Assembly (NCBI GenBank): GCA_017543595.1
Contig: JAFYFU010000088.1
Coordinates: 1 to 64,000, forward strand
DNA from: Ruminococcus sp.
GTDB taxonomy: Bacteria > Bacillota > Clostridia > Oscillospirales > Ruminococcaceae
Direction of reading: 5' to 3'
DNA length: 64,000 nt
Position 1 is the first letter of the stretch. Each line of letters begins with the position of its first letter. Both the position numbers and the translations under genes were made by a program. Under the pieces are notes generated by a model. That model had not been told where the DNA came from, did not search any database, and was given only the letters and a program-made list of their open reading frames with translations. This document shows, one piece after another, positions 23,923 through 31,615 of this stretch.

Positions 23923-25001
23923 TAATAATCAAGAAGTAAATTTACCATTCTCGAATAGCTTTCGATTCCGTCCTCAACACCGCTTATTTTAAGGCTTGCA
24001 TCTGAAACGGTTGTTGAAACGGAACTTACTGTTTCGGTTTTTATTATTTCTTTTTCTTCATTTTCTTCCCAGTAATTTTCAGGCATGAACCTGAACCAGT
24101 CATTTGTTACTTTTTCGGAAATACTGCCTGTAAGTTCATATCCCGATGATATTTTATTCTTGTAAATCTGATTATGTACATATCCGAGGGCTTCAAGATA
24201 ACCGCTGTACTGCACCTGCGGGTCATCGCTTCCGCAAGTCGCCACGAACGATATGAAATTAGCCTCATCTTCCTGAATAAAGCCTTTCAGATGTGCATAT
24301 TCATGGCAGATAACTTCCGGCAGATTTGTCCGCACCATATCATCGTTATAATTTGCCTCCATTGAAAACGGAAAATACATTCCCAGCAAATTTGTCTGGC
24401 TCATAAAATAAGAAAACTGTATGGGCTTTGCCTTTGGGTAATAACCTGAAAGCTGCGGATATTTTTCTGCGGCTTTTTTCATAGCCTTTACGGATTCCTC
24501 CTGCGGGTCAATAGTCAGTTCAAAGCGGTCATGTTCGTCACGTGGGACTTTTTCCGCAAGTTCATTTGTTTTTTCGATAAGCATTGAATAAAGCGATACA
24601 AGTTCTTCTTTCGGGTGTTCTTTTGATTCAAAATATCTCTCCGAAAATGTCGTACAGCCGTACATTATGAAACAGTTAAAGCTTTCCGTACTGCTTACAA
24701 AAGCAAGCACCCACAAGGCGAAACATACCGAAAATCTCGCTGTTTTAAGCCTTGAATCTTTCTTAAATATCAATAATATTATCATAAGCGGTATGCCGAC
24801 TGCGACACATAAAAGCCCCATTATTATTAATATTTCCCCGACAGAAAAAGGAAAAAGCCCGTTTATAAACGAAAGCGGCAGTGATATGTACGGGAATATT
24901 TTATCCGTATAAAAATCCGAAAAAGGCTTTGAAAATCTTGCAAGCACCGCAAGCCCGAACGATACAAGCGATATAACAAGCGGAATTATATATTTCTTCA
25001 T
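23904..25001 (-). CDS. DUF3810 membrane protein with a zincin-type motif
   Basis: The 365-residue protein has an N-terminal membrane segment, two more near 50-80 and 90-110, and an external domain with VICHEYAHLKGF near residue 236. HExxH is the metal-binding core of zincin metallopeptidases, with a downstream EDEAN that could give the third ligand. This is the DUF3810 pattern; family activity is not proven. A Glu/Thr/Ser-rich stretch lies near 315-340. It is a single minus-strand gene. Confidence 0.85.
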   Translation of the reverse strand: MKKYIIPLVISLVSFGLAVLARFSKPFSDFYTDKIFPYISLPLSFINGLFPFSVGEILIIMGLLCVAVGIPLMIILLIFKKDSRLKTARFSVCFALWVLAFVSSTESFNCFIMYGCTTFSERYFESKEHPKEELVSLYSMLIEKTNELAEKVPRDEHDRFELTIDPQEESVKAMKKAAEKYPQLSGYYPKAKPIQFSYFMSQTNLLGMYFPFSMEANYNDDMVRTNLPEVICHEYAHLKGFIQEDEANFISFVATCGSDDPQVQYSGYLEALGYVHNQIYKNKISSGYELTGSISEKVTNDWFRFMPENYWEENEEKEIIKTETVSSVSTTVSDASLKISGVEDGIESYSRMVNLLLDYYYPPMK

Positions 25002-25162
25002 CTCGCACCCCTGTAAATTAATTTGGAATTAGAAATTATTTTTATTCCCAATATTATAATTCTGCTTTCATTATATCATGAATCAAAAAAATATTCAATG
25101 GAATTTTATAGTTTATTTCGTGATAATCTTCGGAAAATTATTCCTGAGATTTAAAAAAACTA

Positions 25163-25190
25163 TTGATTTTTTTCTGTTATGCTGTATAAT
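25163..25190 (+). promoter_or_regulatory. Promoter of the phospholipase C-like gene
   Basis: TTGATT (25163-25168), 16 bp, TATAAT (25185-25190), about 37 bp before the start codon. The rest of the gap from 25002 is AT-rich with nothing else recognisable. Confidence 0.6.
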
Positions 25191-25226
25191 ATAATTATAG
25201 AACAAAAGAAATATAAGGAGGTATTT

Positions 25227-26264
25227 ATGGGAAAATGGAACAGAGCAAGGAAAATTCTCCTTGTACAGACAAACCGCTATAATTCCGAACGCACGACAAA
25301 AATAAGAAGCGTTCACCAGACAATTCTCGCAAGGGCTTTGATGATACTTAAAAATATTAATCCCGAAACGGAAAATTTTTTCGCACCCATGCTTAAAACC
25401 ATGATGCAGACCGTCATAAAGCCCGACAACAAAGGCGATTATCAGAAAGGTATGGGTCTGCATTATTACTGCGCCTCTGATTCGTCAGGGAAAAAATATG
25501 CCCTAAAAGGCGGTTATCATGCAAACGGTACAGGGGATTTTTCAAGGAGTGCAAGAACAATGTTTGAAGAAAGTTTCTCTATGGCTCTTGCTTTCGGCTA
25601 TGCGGGCTTTGAAAATCAGTGTGCCGATAATCTGGGGCGTGCCGTTCATATGATTTCGGATATCTGCTGTCTGCCCCATGCGACAAAAATGACATATTAT
25701 TCTTCAAAAAGAAAAATACATAAGGCTTATGAAAATTTTGCGGAGGCTTATTATCCCGAATTTCTCCCCGAACAGAATTTAAGCTCCCTGCCTGATATAT
25801 TTTCCTCACGTTCGGGATTTGAAAAGCCCGTAAACAAAATTTCCGAAAAAATTTCAAAGGAAATAGCAGATTTCCTCAGCGACCCCATAAAGGAAATATG
25901 CGACAGGCTCTATCATACGGAAATAGTCGTTGCTTCGCTGCTTATGCGCTTCTATGAAGATATTCACTCAGACGGAAGAAATGCAAACTTTATAATGACG
26001 GGTCTTGAATGTAATATAAACAACAATCCGCTTTCCCTGAAAGTCACTAAAAAAGGCATTGAATTTCACGGTGTAAACCCTTTTCCCTCATCAAACCTTA
26101 ACATGGTTAAAACAAATTTCAATGCCGCACACCGCCGTGACGGAATGTATACTTTCTCGGTAGCAGGCGACAAAAGCGGAAAAGTTATTGAAGTTTCAGG
26201 CGGTAAAATAAGCCTGAACAAATTTTCCCCCGTCAATAAAAACCAGCTTTTTAAAGTGAGATAA
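25227..26264 (+). CDS. Zinc-dependent phospholipase C-like protein
   Basis: The 345-residue protein starts at ATG 25227, 7 bases after AAGGAGG. Residues of about 20-260 have the helical zinc PLC/nuclease layout: VHQTILARAL, GMGLHYYCAS, MFEESFSMALAFGYAG, and LGRAVHMISDICCLPHATKM with the paired His ligands. The last about 80 residues read as a beta domain ending in FSVAGDKSGKVIEV, perhaps a lipid- or sugar-binding module. No signal peptide is visible, which is odd for a family that is normally secreted. Phospholipase activity is a family inference only. Confidence 0.7.
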   Translation: MGKWNRARKILLVQTNRYNSERTTKIRSVHQTILARALMILKNINPETENFFAPMLKTMMQTVIKPDNKGDYQKGMGLHYYCASDSSGKKYALKGGYHANGTGDFSRSARTMFEESFSMALAFGYAGFENQCADNLGRAVHMISDICCLPHATKMTYYSSKRKIHKAYENFAEAYYPEFLPEQNLSSLPDIFSSRSGFEKPVNKISEKISKEIADFLSDPIKEICDRLYHTEIVVASLLMRFYEDIHSDGRNANFIMTGLECNINNNPLSLKVTKKGIEFHGVNPFPSSNLNMVKTNFNAAHRRDGMYTFSVAGDKSGKVIEVSGGKISLNKFSPVNKNQLFKVR

Positions 26265-26266
26265 AA

Positions 26267-26295
26267 AAATTCCCCGTTTCTTGCGGGGAATTTAA
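26267..26295 (+). terminator. Terminator after the phospholipase C-like gene
   Basis: ATTCCCCG/CGGGGAAT stem right after the stop codon, followed by TTTAATT; the T-run is weak. Confidence 0.6.
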
Positions 26296-26322
26296 TTAAA
26301 TATATAAAATATATTATTTCTC

Positions 26323-26351
26323 TTGCAATTTGAATTAATCTGTGCTATAAT
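26323..26351 (+). promoter_or_regulatory. Promoter of the tRNA-Arg gene
   Basis: TTGCAA (26323-26328), 17 bp, TATAAT (26346-26351), 9 bp before the tRNA. Confidence 0.65.
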
Positions 26352-26360
26352 ATAAAAGAT

Positions 26361-26434
26361 GTCCCGATAGCTCAGTTGGATAGAGCGACCGCCTCCTAAG
26401 CGGTAGGCCGGAGGTTCAAATCCTCTTCGGGACG
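26361..26434 (+). tRNA. tRNA-Arg, anticodon CCT
   Basis: Acceptor GTCCCGA/TCGGGAC, D arm with CTCAGTTGGATAGAG, anticodon arm ACCGC-CTCCTAA-GCGGT, TTCAAAT T loop and discriminator G. CCA is not encoded. Anticodon CCT reads AGG. A terminator follows at once. Confidence 0.93.
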
Positions 26435-26438
26435 CTTT

Positions 26439-26467
26439 AAATGCCCCTTTTACGGGGCATTTTTTTA
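26439..26467 (+). terminator. Terminator after tRNA-Arg
   Basis: AAATGCCCC pairs with GGGGCATTT, followed by a run of seven T. The hairpin can also serve the converging small secreted gene. Confidence 0.85.
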
Positions 26468-26468
26468 T

Positions 26469-26828
26469 TTAAAACCATGATAAAATCCATTCACACACAC
26501 TATCAAGACAGCTCTTTTCAGGAATATTCGGTTCAACATAGCTGCCTCCCAACTTAGCCGGATTCATCTGAGTTACAGTCAGTTCATAATCTTTTACCTC
26601 AATTTTCTTTTCCTTAACAGTATTAGCTTTCTTTCTCATCTGATTGGCTTCCCATGCAATAATGTTACGTTCGTTAGGGATACACGCTTCACAACCTTCT
26701 TCCTGAAGTTCCATAGCGATTGAAGCTGTCTCCGATGCACTTGCGGAAATTGATGCTGTTGAAACGGATAAAGCGGATACAATTGTGAGTGCTGCCATAG
26801 CAGCTGCGATTTTGTTTGTTTTTTTCAT
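26469..26828 (-). CDS. Small secreted protein, paralogue 1
   Basis: The 119-residue protein starts at ATG 26828 behind AGAGGT. Residues 1 to about 32 are a signal peptide (MKKTNKIAAAMAALTIVSAL...ISASA). The mature part is charged, has two Cys pairs (GCEAC; SCLDSVC) and ends in an aromatic tail, CEWILSWF. I recognise no domain. Its leader and signal peptide are duplicated in the next gene (26992-27333), but the mature parts differ. The short form and variable mature region would fit a secreted peptide or surface factor; that is inference only. Confidence 0.75.
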   Translation of the reverse strand: MKKTNKIAAAMAALTIVSALSVSTASISASASETASIAMELQEEGCEACIPNERNIIAWEANQMRKKANTVKEKKIEVKDYELTVTQMNPAKLGGSYVEPNIPEKSCLDSVCEWILSWF

Positions 26829-26902
26829 AATAATTACCTCTTTCAATTTTTTTCTTTGCCTTTCGGCTTTTGTTTTTGCTTACACTCATATATTCGTTTC
26901 AG
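26829..26902 (-). repeat. 74-nt leader identical to that of the neighbouring paralogue
   Basis: The bases upstream of ATG 26828 are identical to 27334-27407. They include the AGAGGT ribosome site, a short GCCGAAAGGC hairpin with a GAAA loop, and a TATATGAG segment. Identity stops at both outer ends, and the coding side begins to differ within about 25 bases. Confidence 0.8.
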
Positions 26903-26953
26903 CGTATCAAAAAGGGACATAAATTTTAAAATTTTCTGAAATTTTTTGTGAAT

Positions 26954-26986
26954 CAAAAATCCCCGCCATTAAGACGGGGATTTTTT
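26954..26986 (-). terminator. Terminator after small secreted paralogue 2
   Basis: Minus strand ATCCCCG...CGGGGAT hairpin followed by a T-run, just after the stop codon at 26992. Confidence 0.75.
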
Positions 26987-26991
26987 ACTTA

Positions 26992-27333
26992 TTACCAGAA
27001 TGTAAAGAAATCACAAACCTTATCCCACCAGCTCTTTTCAACTTCAACTGTTGTTCCGTCAGCAGTAGTGGTTGTAGTTGTCTGTTTCTTGATGTGTCTT
27101 GTTGTGTGTCTTGTTGTTACTGGTGTAGTAACTCTTGCAGTAGGTCTTGAAAGACGATTTCCGCAGCTGTTTACGGCGAAATTAACAGTTGACATATGTT
27201 TTTCGGCAGTGGAACTTGCCACAATTGTAGCAGGTGTTTTTGCGTAGGTTGAAATTGATGCTGTCGAAACCGATAAAGCGGATATCATTGTGAGTGATGC
27301 CATAACGGCTGCGATTTTGTTTGTTTTTTTCAT
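26992..27333 (-). CDS. Small secreted protein, paralogue 2
   Basis: The 113-residue protein starts at ATG 27333 with the same AGAGGT spacing as its neighbour. The signal peptide (MKKTNKIAAVMASLTMISAL...ISTYA) is nearly the same, but the mature region is different: basic and Thr-rich (TTRHTTRHIKKQTTTTTTAD) and ending in SWWDKVCDFFTFW. Both paralogues end in a Cys followed by an acidic/aromatic tail (CEWILSWF versus CDFFTFW). No known domain. It has its own terminator. Confidence 0.75.
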   Translation of the reverse strand: MKKTNKIAAVMASLTMISALSVSTASISTYAKTPATIVASSTAEKHMSTVNFAVNSCGNRLSRPTARVTTPVTTRHTTRHIKKQTTTTTTADGTTVEVEKSWWDKVCDFFTFW

Positions 27334-27407
27334 AATAATTACCTCTTTCAATTTTTTTCTTTGCCTTTCGGCTTTTGTTTTTGCTTACACTCATATATTC
27401 GTTTCAG
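27334..27407 (-). repeat. 74-nt leader, second copy
   Basis: Identical to 26829-26902, with the same ribosome site and GAAA-loop hairpin. Beyond 27407 the two loci no longer match. Confidence 0.8.
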
Positions 27408-27448
27408 AAAGGCAAAAGCGGACAATAATTTTCAAAGTTTTCACATAA

Positions 27449-27474
27449 AAAATAATCCCGTCAAAAGACGGGAA
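27449..27474 (-). terminator. Terminator after the fused transporter/spermidine-synthase-like gene
   Basis: Minus strand TCCCGTCTTTTGACGGGA followed by TTATTTTTT, directly after the stop codon at 27478. Confidence 0.8.
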
Positions 27475-27477
27475 TTT

Positions 27478-29082
27478 TTATTCAAGAAGTCCCTGTATAC
27501 CTTTTTCTTTGAAAACTTTCCTGTAATAGATAAGTTCTCTCTGAATCAAATCATCTATTACGCTCATTCCGAGGAGTTCAACGGGGGCTTTGTCGTCTGT
27601 AAAAATTTTGTCTCCGCCGTGATATTCAACAAGCCCTTCATTTACACGGCTCATCATTGAATATAAATCCCTATTCTGTAATTCTTCGGATTTTTCAAGG
27701 AAAATGTTAATCATTTCGGGATTGTCCGAGGCAAAAAGTTCTCTGTTTGTAGAACCTGAAACATCAACAGTATATACGTTTTTAAATTCGCTTGCAATAG
27801 TGTCAGAAAGCCATATATTTATGCCGTCTGATTCTTCGGAACGCATATTCATATTTACTACCATTACGCCGTTTTCTTTGAGATGTTCATGCACAAGGCT
27901 GAAAAATTCCTTTGACGACATCTGAAACGGAATCGTTATATCCTGATATGCGTCAACCATTATGACATCATATTTCTTTTCACAGACGTTTAAAAAAGCC
28001 CGTCCGTCATACTCCGTAACGGGGATATCTTCGGGAAGTTCAAAATATTCATGGGCGAGATTTGTTATTTTCCCGTCAATTTCAACACCCTCTGCGGAAA
28101 TATTTTCAAGATATGCCTTGCATTGTTTGGCATAAGTACCCGTACCCATTCCGAGGACAAGAATATCTGTTCCTTCACCTGTATAGCCTGCCATAAGGGG
28201 CGCAGCCATAGCATAATCATAATAAAGCCCCGTGAGTTCTCCTGATTTCATATAAACAGACTGCACTCCGAAAAGTACATTTGTGGAAAGTGCAGTCATT
28301 TTTTCATTTTCCGAAACCTGTAAGTAATTATAAACAGATTCACCCTCATAGACAAGATTTTTCTGCCAGAAAGCAAATCCCGCAGACTGCGAAAGGAAAC
28401 AGCTTGCTATAAATAAAACAGATATTACCGCCGTTTTTGCCTTGTTTTTCTTTGCGCTTATGAAGTATATTATTCCCAGAATCAGGAGTATTCCCGAAAA
28501 TATGAGAAAAGTTGCGGAAGTTCCTACTGCGGGTATTGATACGAATGTGGGAATAAAAGTTCCGATTATACTGCCTATTGTGTTGTATGCACCGAGAGTT
28601 CCGACAGTTTTTCCGCTGTCGCTGATATTTTCAACAGTATACCTTGCAAGCGATGGCGTTACCGTTCCCAGAAGAAAAAGCGGATAGACAAACACTATCA
28701 TGCAGGTTATAAAGGCTGCCCATATCAGGAAATTCGTGTTTACGGTCATTACAAGAAGTGCGGATATTCCGAGTATCACGAATTTTCCGACAAAGGGAAT
28801 AAGCGCAATCCATACCGCCGAAACAAGTATCCTTAAATAAAGCTTGTCGGGATTGGGATTTTTGTCAGCACTCTTTCCGCCGTAGATATTTCCGAGTGCC
28901 ATAGCTATCATGATAGTGCCTATTATTATAGTCCAGACTATCTGAGAGGAACTGAAATAAGGTGCTAAAAGTCTGCTTGCACCAAGTTCCACAGCCATTA
29001 CCGACATACCCGAAAAAAATTCCGTGAGGTACAGATAATATTTATTTTTTAAAATTTTTGGTTTACTTTCCAGTTCTACCAC
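27478..29082 (-). CDS. Fused MFS-like membrane domain / spermidine synthase-like protein
   Basis: The 534-residue protein has a membrane half with several hydrophobic helices (about 15-230; FSGMSVMAVELGASRLLAPY is the family start) and a Rossmann-type half (about 280-500) with the aminopropyltransferase-like DILVLGMGTGTYAKQCKAYL and VEIDGKITNLAHEYF, KYDVIMVDAYQD. Such fusions are common, but activity is untested and substrates are uncertain. The start is unclear: GTG 29082 abuts GAGGT with too little spacing, and no other start fits better. Three tandem copies of the structured repeat lie directly upstream and end 5 bases before this GTG. Confidence 0.85.
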   Translation of the reverse strand: MVELESKPKILKNKYYLYLTEFFSGMSVMAVELGASRLLAPYFSSSQIVWTIIIGTIMIAMALGNIYGGKSADKNPNPDKLYLRILVSAVWIALIPFVGKFVILGISALLVMTVNTNFLIWAAFITCMIVFVYPLFLLGTVTPSLARYTVENISDSGKTVGTLGAYNTIGSIIGTFIPTFVSIPAVGTSATFLIFSGILLILGIIYFISAKKNKAKTAVISVLFIASCFLSQSAGFAFWQKNLVYEGESVYNYLQVSENEKMTALSTNVLFGVQSVYMKSGELTGLYYDYAMAAPLMAGYTGEGTDILVLGMGTGTYAKQCKAYLENISAEGVEIDGKITNLAHEYFELPEDIPVTEYDGRAFLNVCEKKYDVIMVDAYQDITIPFQMSSKEFFSLVHEHLKENGVMVVNMNMRSEESDGINIWLSDTIASEFKNVYTVDVSGSTNRELFASDNPEMINIFLEKSEELQNRDLYSMMSRVNEGLVEYHGGDKIFTDDKAPVELLGMSVIDDLIQRELIYYRKVFKEKGIQGLLE

Positions 29083-29087
29083 CTCTA

Positions 29088-29399
29088 TTTAAAATCGTCA
29101 AATTTGCGCTTTTGGGGCTTGCGCTTTCATTCACTCCGCTTTGCTCCGTTCATTTTCAGCGCAAGGCGCAAATTTTCCTCTGATTTAAAATCGTCAGATT
29201 TGCACTTTTGGGGCTTGCGCTTTCATTCACTCCGCTTTGCTCCGTTCATTTTCAGCGCAAGGCGCAAATTTTCCTCTAATTAAAACCGTCAGATTTGCAC
29301 TTTTGGGGCTTGCACTTTCATCACTACGCTTTGCTCCGTTCATTCTCAGCGCAAGGCGCAAATTTTCCTCTGATTTAAAACCGTCAGATTTTGCCTTTG
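29088..29399 (-). repeat. Three tandem copies of the structured intergenic repeat plus a partial fourth
   Basis: Units begin near 29088, 29184 and 29279, period about 96, with a partial unit from 29373. Read on the minus strand each has outer arms AAATTTGCGC/GCGCAAATTT (or GTGCAAATCT), inner arms CTTGCGCT/AGCGCAAG (AGTGCAAG in the third, a G-U pair), and a loop with TGAACGGAGC. This fills the gap between two minus-strand genes; no other feature is visible there. Confidence 0.9.
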
Positions 29400-29400
29400 T

Positions 29401-30180
29401 TCACTTATTGACAGCTTTTATTTTATTACAAGCTTTTACAGCACATCTGTAACCTTTTGCGGCAAATTTATTTATATCATAGAGTGCCTTAAAATTTTTA
29501 TATCTTTTCTGAGCCTGCTTTGGAAGCAACCATTCCATGTTACATTCCATTTTCTGCTGGCACGGTCTGCAAAGTCCGCAGGGCTTTCCGTTAATCGGCA
29601 TATGGCAAAACCAAATCATTTTCATAATATCCTCATATCCCCATGATTTGATATTCTCTGCCATTTCCACTTCCGTTGTTTTGCAGATTGGGAAAGACAG
29701 ATTTCCAAAAACCGAAAGCAGAGTTTCGGAGGACTGTTCACGGTCAACAACATACGAATCATTTACTTTTTTTAATTTGCCGTACTTCTGTATCACTGTC
29801 ATACAGCCGCTGTATTCTCCATGCGGTTTTTCGATTCCGATTTCCAGACCCTTATAGACTGCCGAAAGTCTGCCTATCCATTCGTACTGAGAGCCGAGTT
29901 TTACTGTTTCCGAAAGTTCGCTGAAAGCTTGGGTAACAGATTCATTCAGGGGTATTTTATCCATGTTTATGATTTTAACATCATCAATTTCAGCCTGTGT
30001 TCCTTTTTTGTTTCTCAGTGCTGAGAGTATCTTTCTCATGGTGGCAATTTCGATTTTTTTGCTCTTTCTTTCTTTATCCAAAATATAAACAGGTACAATG
30101 TGTATGTTTCTCATTGAAAGTTCAACAAGACGGTATGTTGAATCCCAGCCGCCTGTCCATAATATTCTGACTGTTTCCAT
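29401..30180 (-). CDS. PP-loop ATPase, QueC-like, with a Cys cluster
   Basis: The 259-residue protein opens with a PP-loop motif (RILWTGGWDSTYRLVEL), which binds ATP for adenylation in QueC, asparagine synthase and thiolation enzymes. A later cluster CHMPINGKPCGLCRPC resembles the zinc-binding end of QueC (7-cyano-7-deazaguanine synthase). Overall similarity to QueC is partial, and no other queuosine gene is nearby, so the product is not assigned. AAGAGG precedes ATG 30180; it lies 63 bp downstream of radA. Confidence 0.7.
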   Translation of the reverse strand: METVRILWTGGWDSTYRLVELSMRNIHIVPVYILDKERKSKKIEIATMRKILSALRNKKGTQAEIDDVKIINMDKIPLNESVTQAFSELSETVKLGSQYEWIGRLSAVYKGLEIGIEKPHGEYSGCMTVIQKYGKLKKVNDSYVVDREQSSETLLSVFGNLSFPICKTTEVEMAENIKSWGYEDIMKMIWFCHMPINGKPCGLCRPCQQKMECNMEWLLPKQAQKRYKNFKALYDINKFAAKGYRCAVKACNKIKAVNK

Positions 30181-30243
30181 AGTATCAACCTCTTAACATA
30201 AATTCAGTAATATTTTATTTGTTTAAACCGTCTGACCCGCAAA

Positions 30244-31614
30244 TTATTGTATAGTTGAAAAAGCCTGTCTTAATGACGAAGCGGGAATTATTTCCATGCT
30301 GTATTCTTTGGGATTTATTGAAGATGCAGACTGTTTCGGGATTATGCATTTTGTAAAGCCCATTCTTTCAGCCTCATGCAGACGCTGAGTTATATGCGAC
30401 ACGGAGCGTATTTCTCCGCCAAGACCTATTTCCCCGAAAGAAACAAGCTGTTCGTCAATCTGTTTGTCCATTACCGCAGAATACAAAGCCATAGCGACAG
30501 GCAAATCTCCCGCAGGTTCATCAAGCTTGAATCCGCCCACTATATTCAGGTATACATCAAGCGAACCCAGAAATATTCCGAGCCTTTTTTCAAGGACGGC
30601 AATTATTATATAAAGCCTGTTATAGTCAAAGCCCGTTGCCATTCTGCGTGGTGCGGAATAGCTTGTCTTTGACGCAAGTGCCTGAACTTCCGCAAGAATC
30701 GGTCTTGTACCTTCCATTACGCAGGCAACGCAAGTTCCCGAAACGTTATGCGGTCTGCCTTCAAGAAGCATTTGTGACGGGTTGGAAACTTCCGCAAGAC
30801 CCTTGTCAAGCATTTCAAAAACACCTATTTCATTTGTTGAACCGAAACGGTTTTTAACAGCCCTGAGAATCCTGTAACTCTGATGTCTTTCGCCCTCAAA
30901 ATGCAGTACGGCATCAACAATATGCTCCATGACTTTCGGACCTGCAATTGCACCGTCCTTATTTACATGACCGACTATTATAACGGGGATTTCGTTTTCC
31001 TTTGCGGTATGCATGAATAAATTTGTACATTCACGCACCTGAGTAAGACTTCCGGGGCTTGATGATATGCCCTTTATGCACATTGTCTGAATAGAATCTA
31101 TTATTGCGATATCGGGCGCACTTTCGGAAATTGTCTGTGCAACGGCTTCCGCATCGGTTGCGGTCAGGATATATAAATTTTCTGTATCAACGCCGAGGCG
31201 TTTAGCCCTTAATTTTATCTGCCTTGCGGATTCCTCACCCGATATATACAATACGGAATGTTCCTCTCCGAGAAACTGACATATCTGCAATAAAAGCGTA
31301 CTCTTTCCGATACCCGGTTCACCGCCGAGAAGAACAAGAGAACCCTTTACAAGTCCTCCGCCGAGTACACGATTTAATTCGCCCAGACCCGTATCATATC
31401 TTACATCATCTTCATCGCCTATATTTTCGAGTTCGAGAATGTTTTCCGAAAGGTTCGGGGCTGAATTTGCGGAACTGCCTTTTGATACATTCGGCTTTTC
31501 GGCAATTTCCTCCTCAAAGCTGTTCCATGCACCGCAGGAAGGGCATTTTCCGTTCCATTTTGAACTTTCGTAACCGCACTGATTACAGGTATAAATATAT
31601 TTTGATTTAGCCAT
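30244..31614 (-). CDS. radA: DNA repair protein RadA
   Basis: The 456-residue protein has the full RadA layout: an N-terminal four-Cys zinc finger (CNQCGYESSKWNGKCPSCGAW), a RecA-like ATPase with Walker A GGEPGIGKST (about 93-102), the RadA motif KNRFGSTNEIGVFEM, and a C-terminal Lon-type domain (about 340-456: GGFKLDEPAGDLPVAMALY). RadA is a branch-migration helicase in recombination. Its ATG is 1-2 bases after the stop of the upstream lipoprotein gene. Confidence 0.97.
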   Translation of the reverse strand: MAKSKYIYTCNQCGYESSKWNGKCPSCGAWNSFEEEIAEKPNVSKGSSANSAPNLSENILELENIGDEDDVRYDTGLGELNRVLGGGLVKGSLVLLGGEPGIGKSTLLLQICQFLGEEHSVLYISGEESARQIKLRAKRLGVDTENLYILTATDAEAVAQTISESAPDIAIIDSIQTMCIKGISSSPGSLTQVRECTNLFMHTAKENEIPVIIVGHVNKDGAIAGPKVMEHIVDAVLHFEGERHQSYRILRAVKNRFGSTNEIGVFEMLDKGLAEVSNPSQMLLEGRPHNVSGTCVACVMEGTRPILAEVQALASKTSYSAPRRMATGFDYNRLYIIIAVLEKRLGIFLGSLDVYLNIVGGFKLDEPAGDLPVAMALYSAVMDKQIDEQLVSFGEIGLGGEIRSVSHITQRLHEAERMGFTKCIIPKQSASSINPKEYSMEIIPASSLRQAFSTIQ

Positions 31615-31615
31615 A

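Noticed and set aside
26689..26889. Possible upstream frame (MSVSKNKSRKAKKK...) overlapping small secreted paralogue 1, with a twin at 27182-27394
   Set aside because: It is preserved only because the leader is identical in both loci; it has no ribosome site and diverges as soon as the shared block ends.
29088..29399. Three 96-bp units as a CRISPR array
   Set aside because: Units are long, contiguous and internally palindromic, without unique spacers; no cas gene is present. No CRISPR array is seen anywhere in the window.
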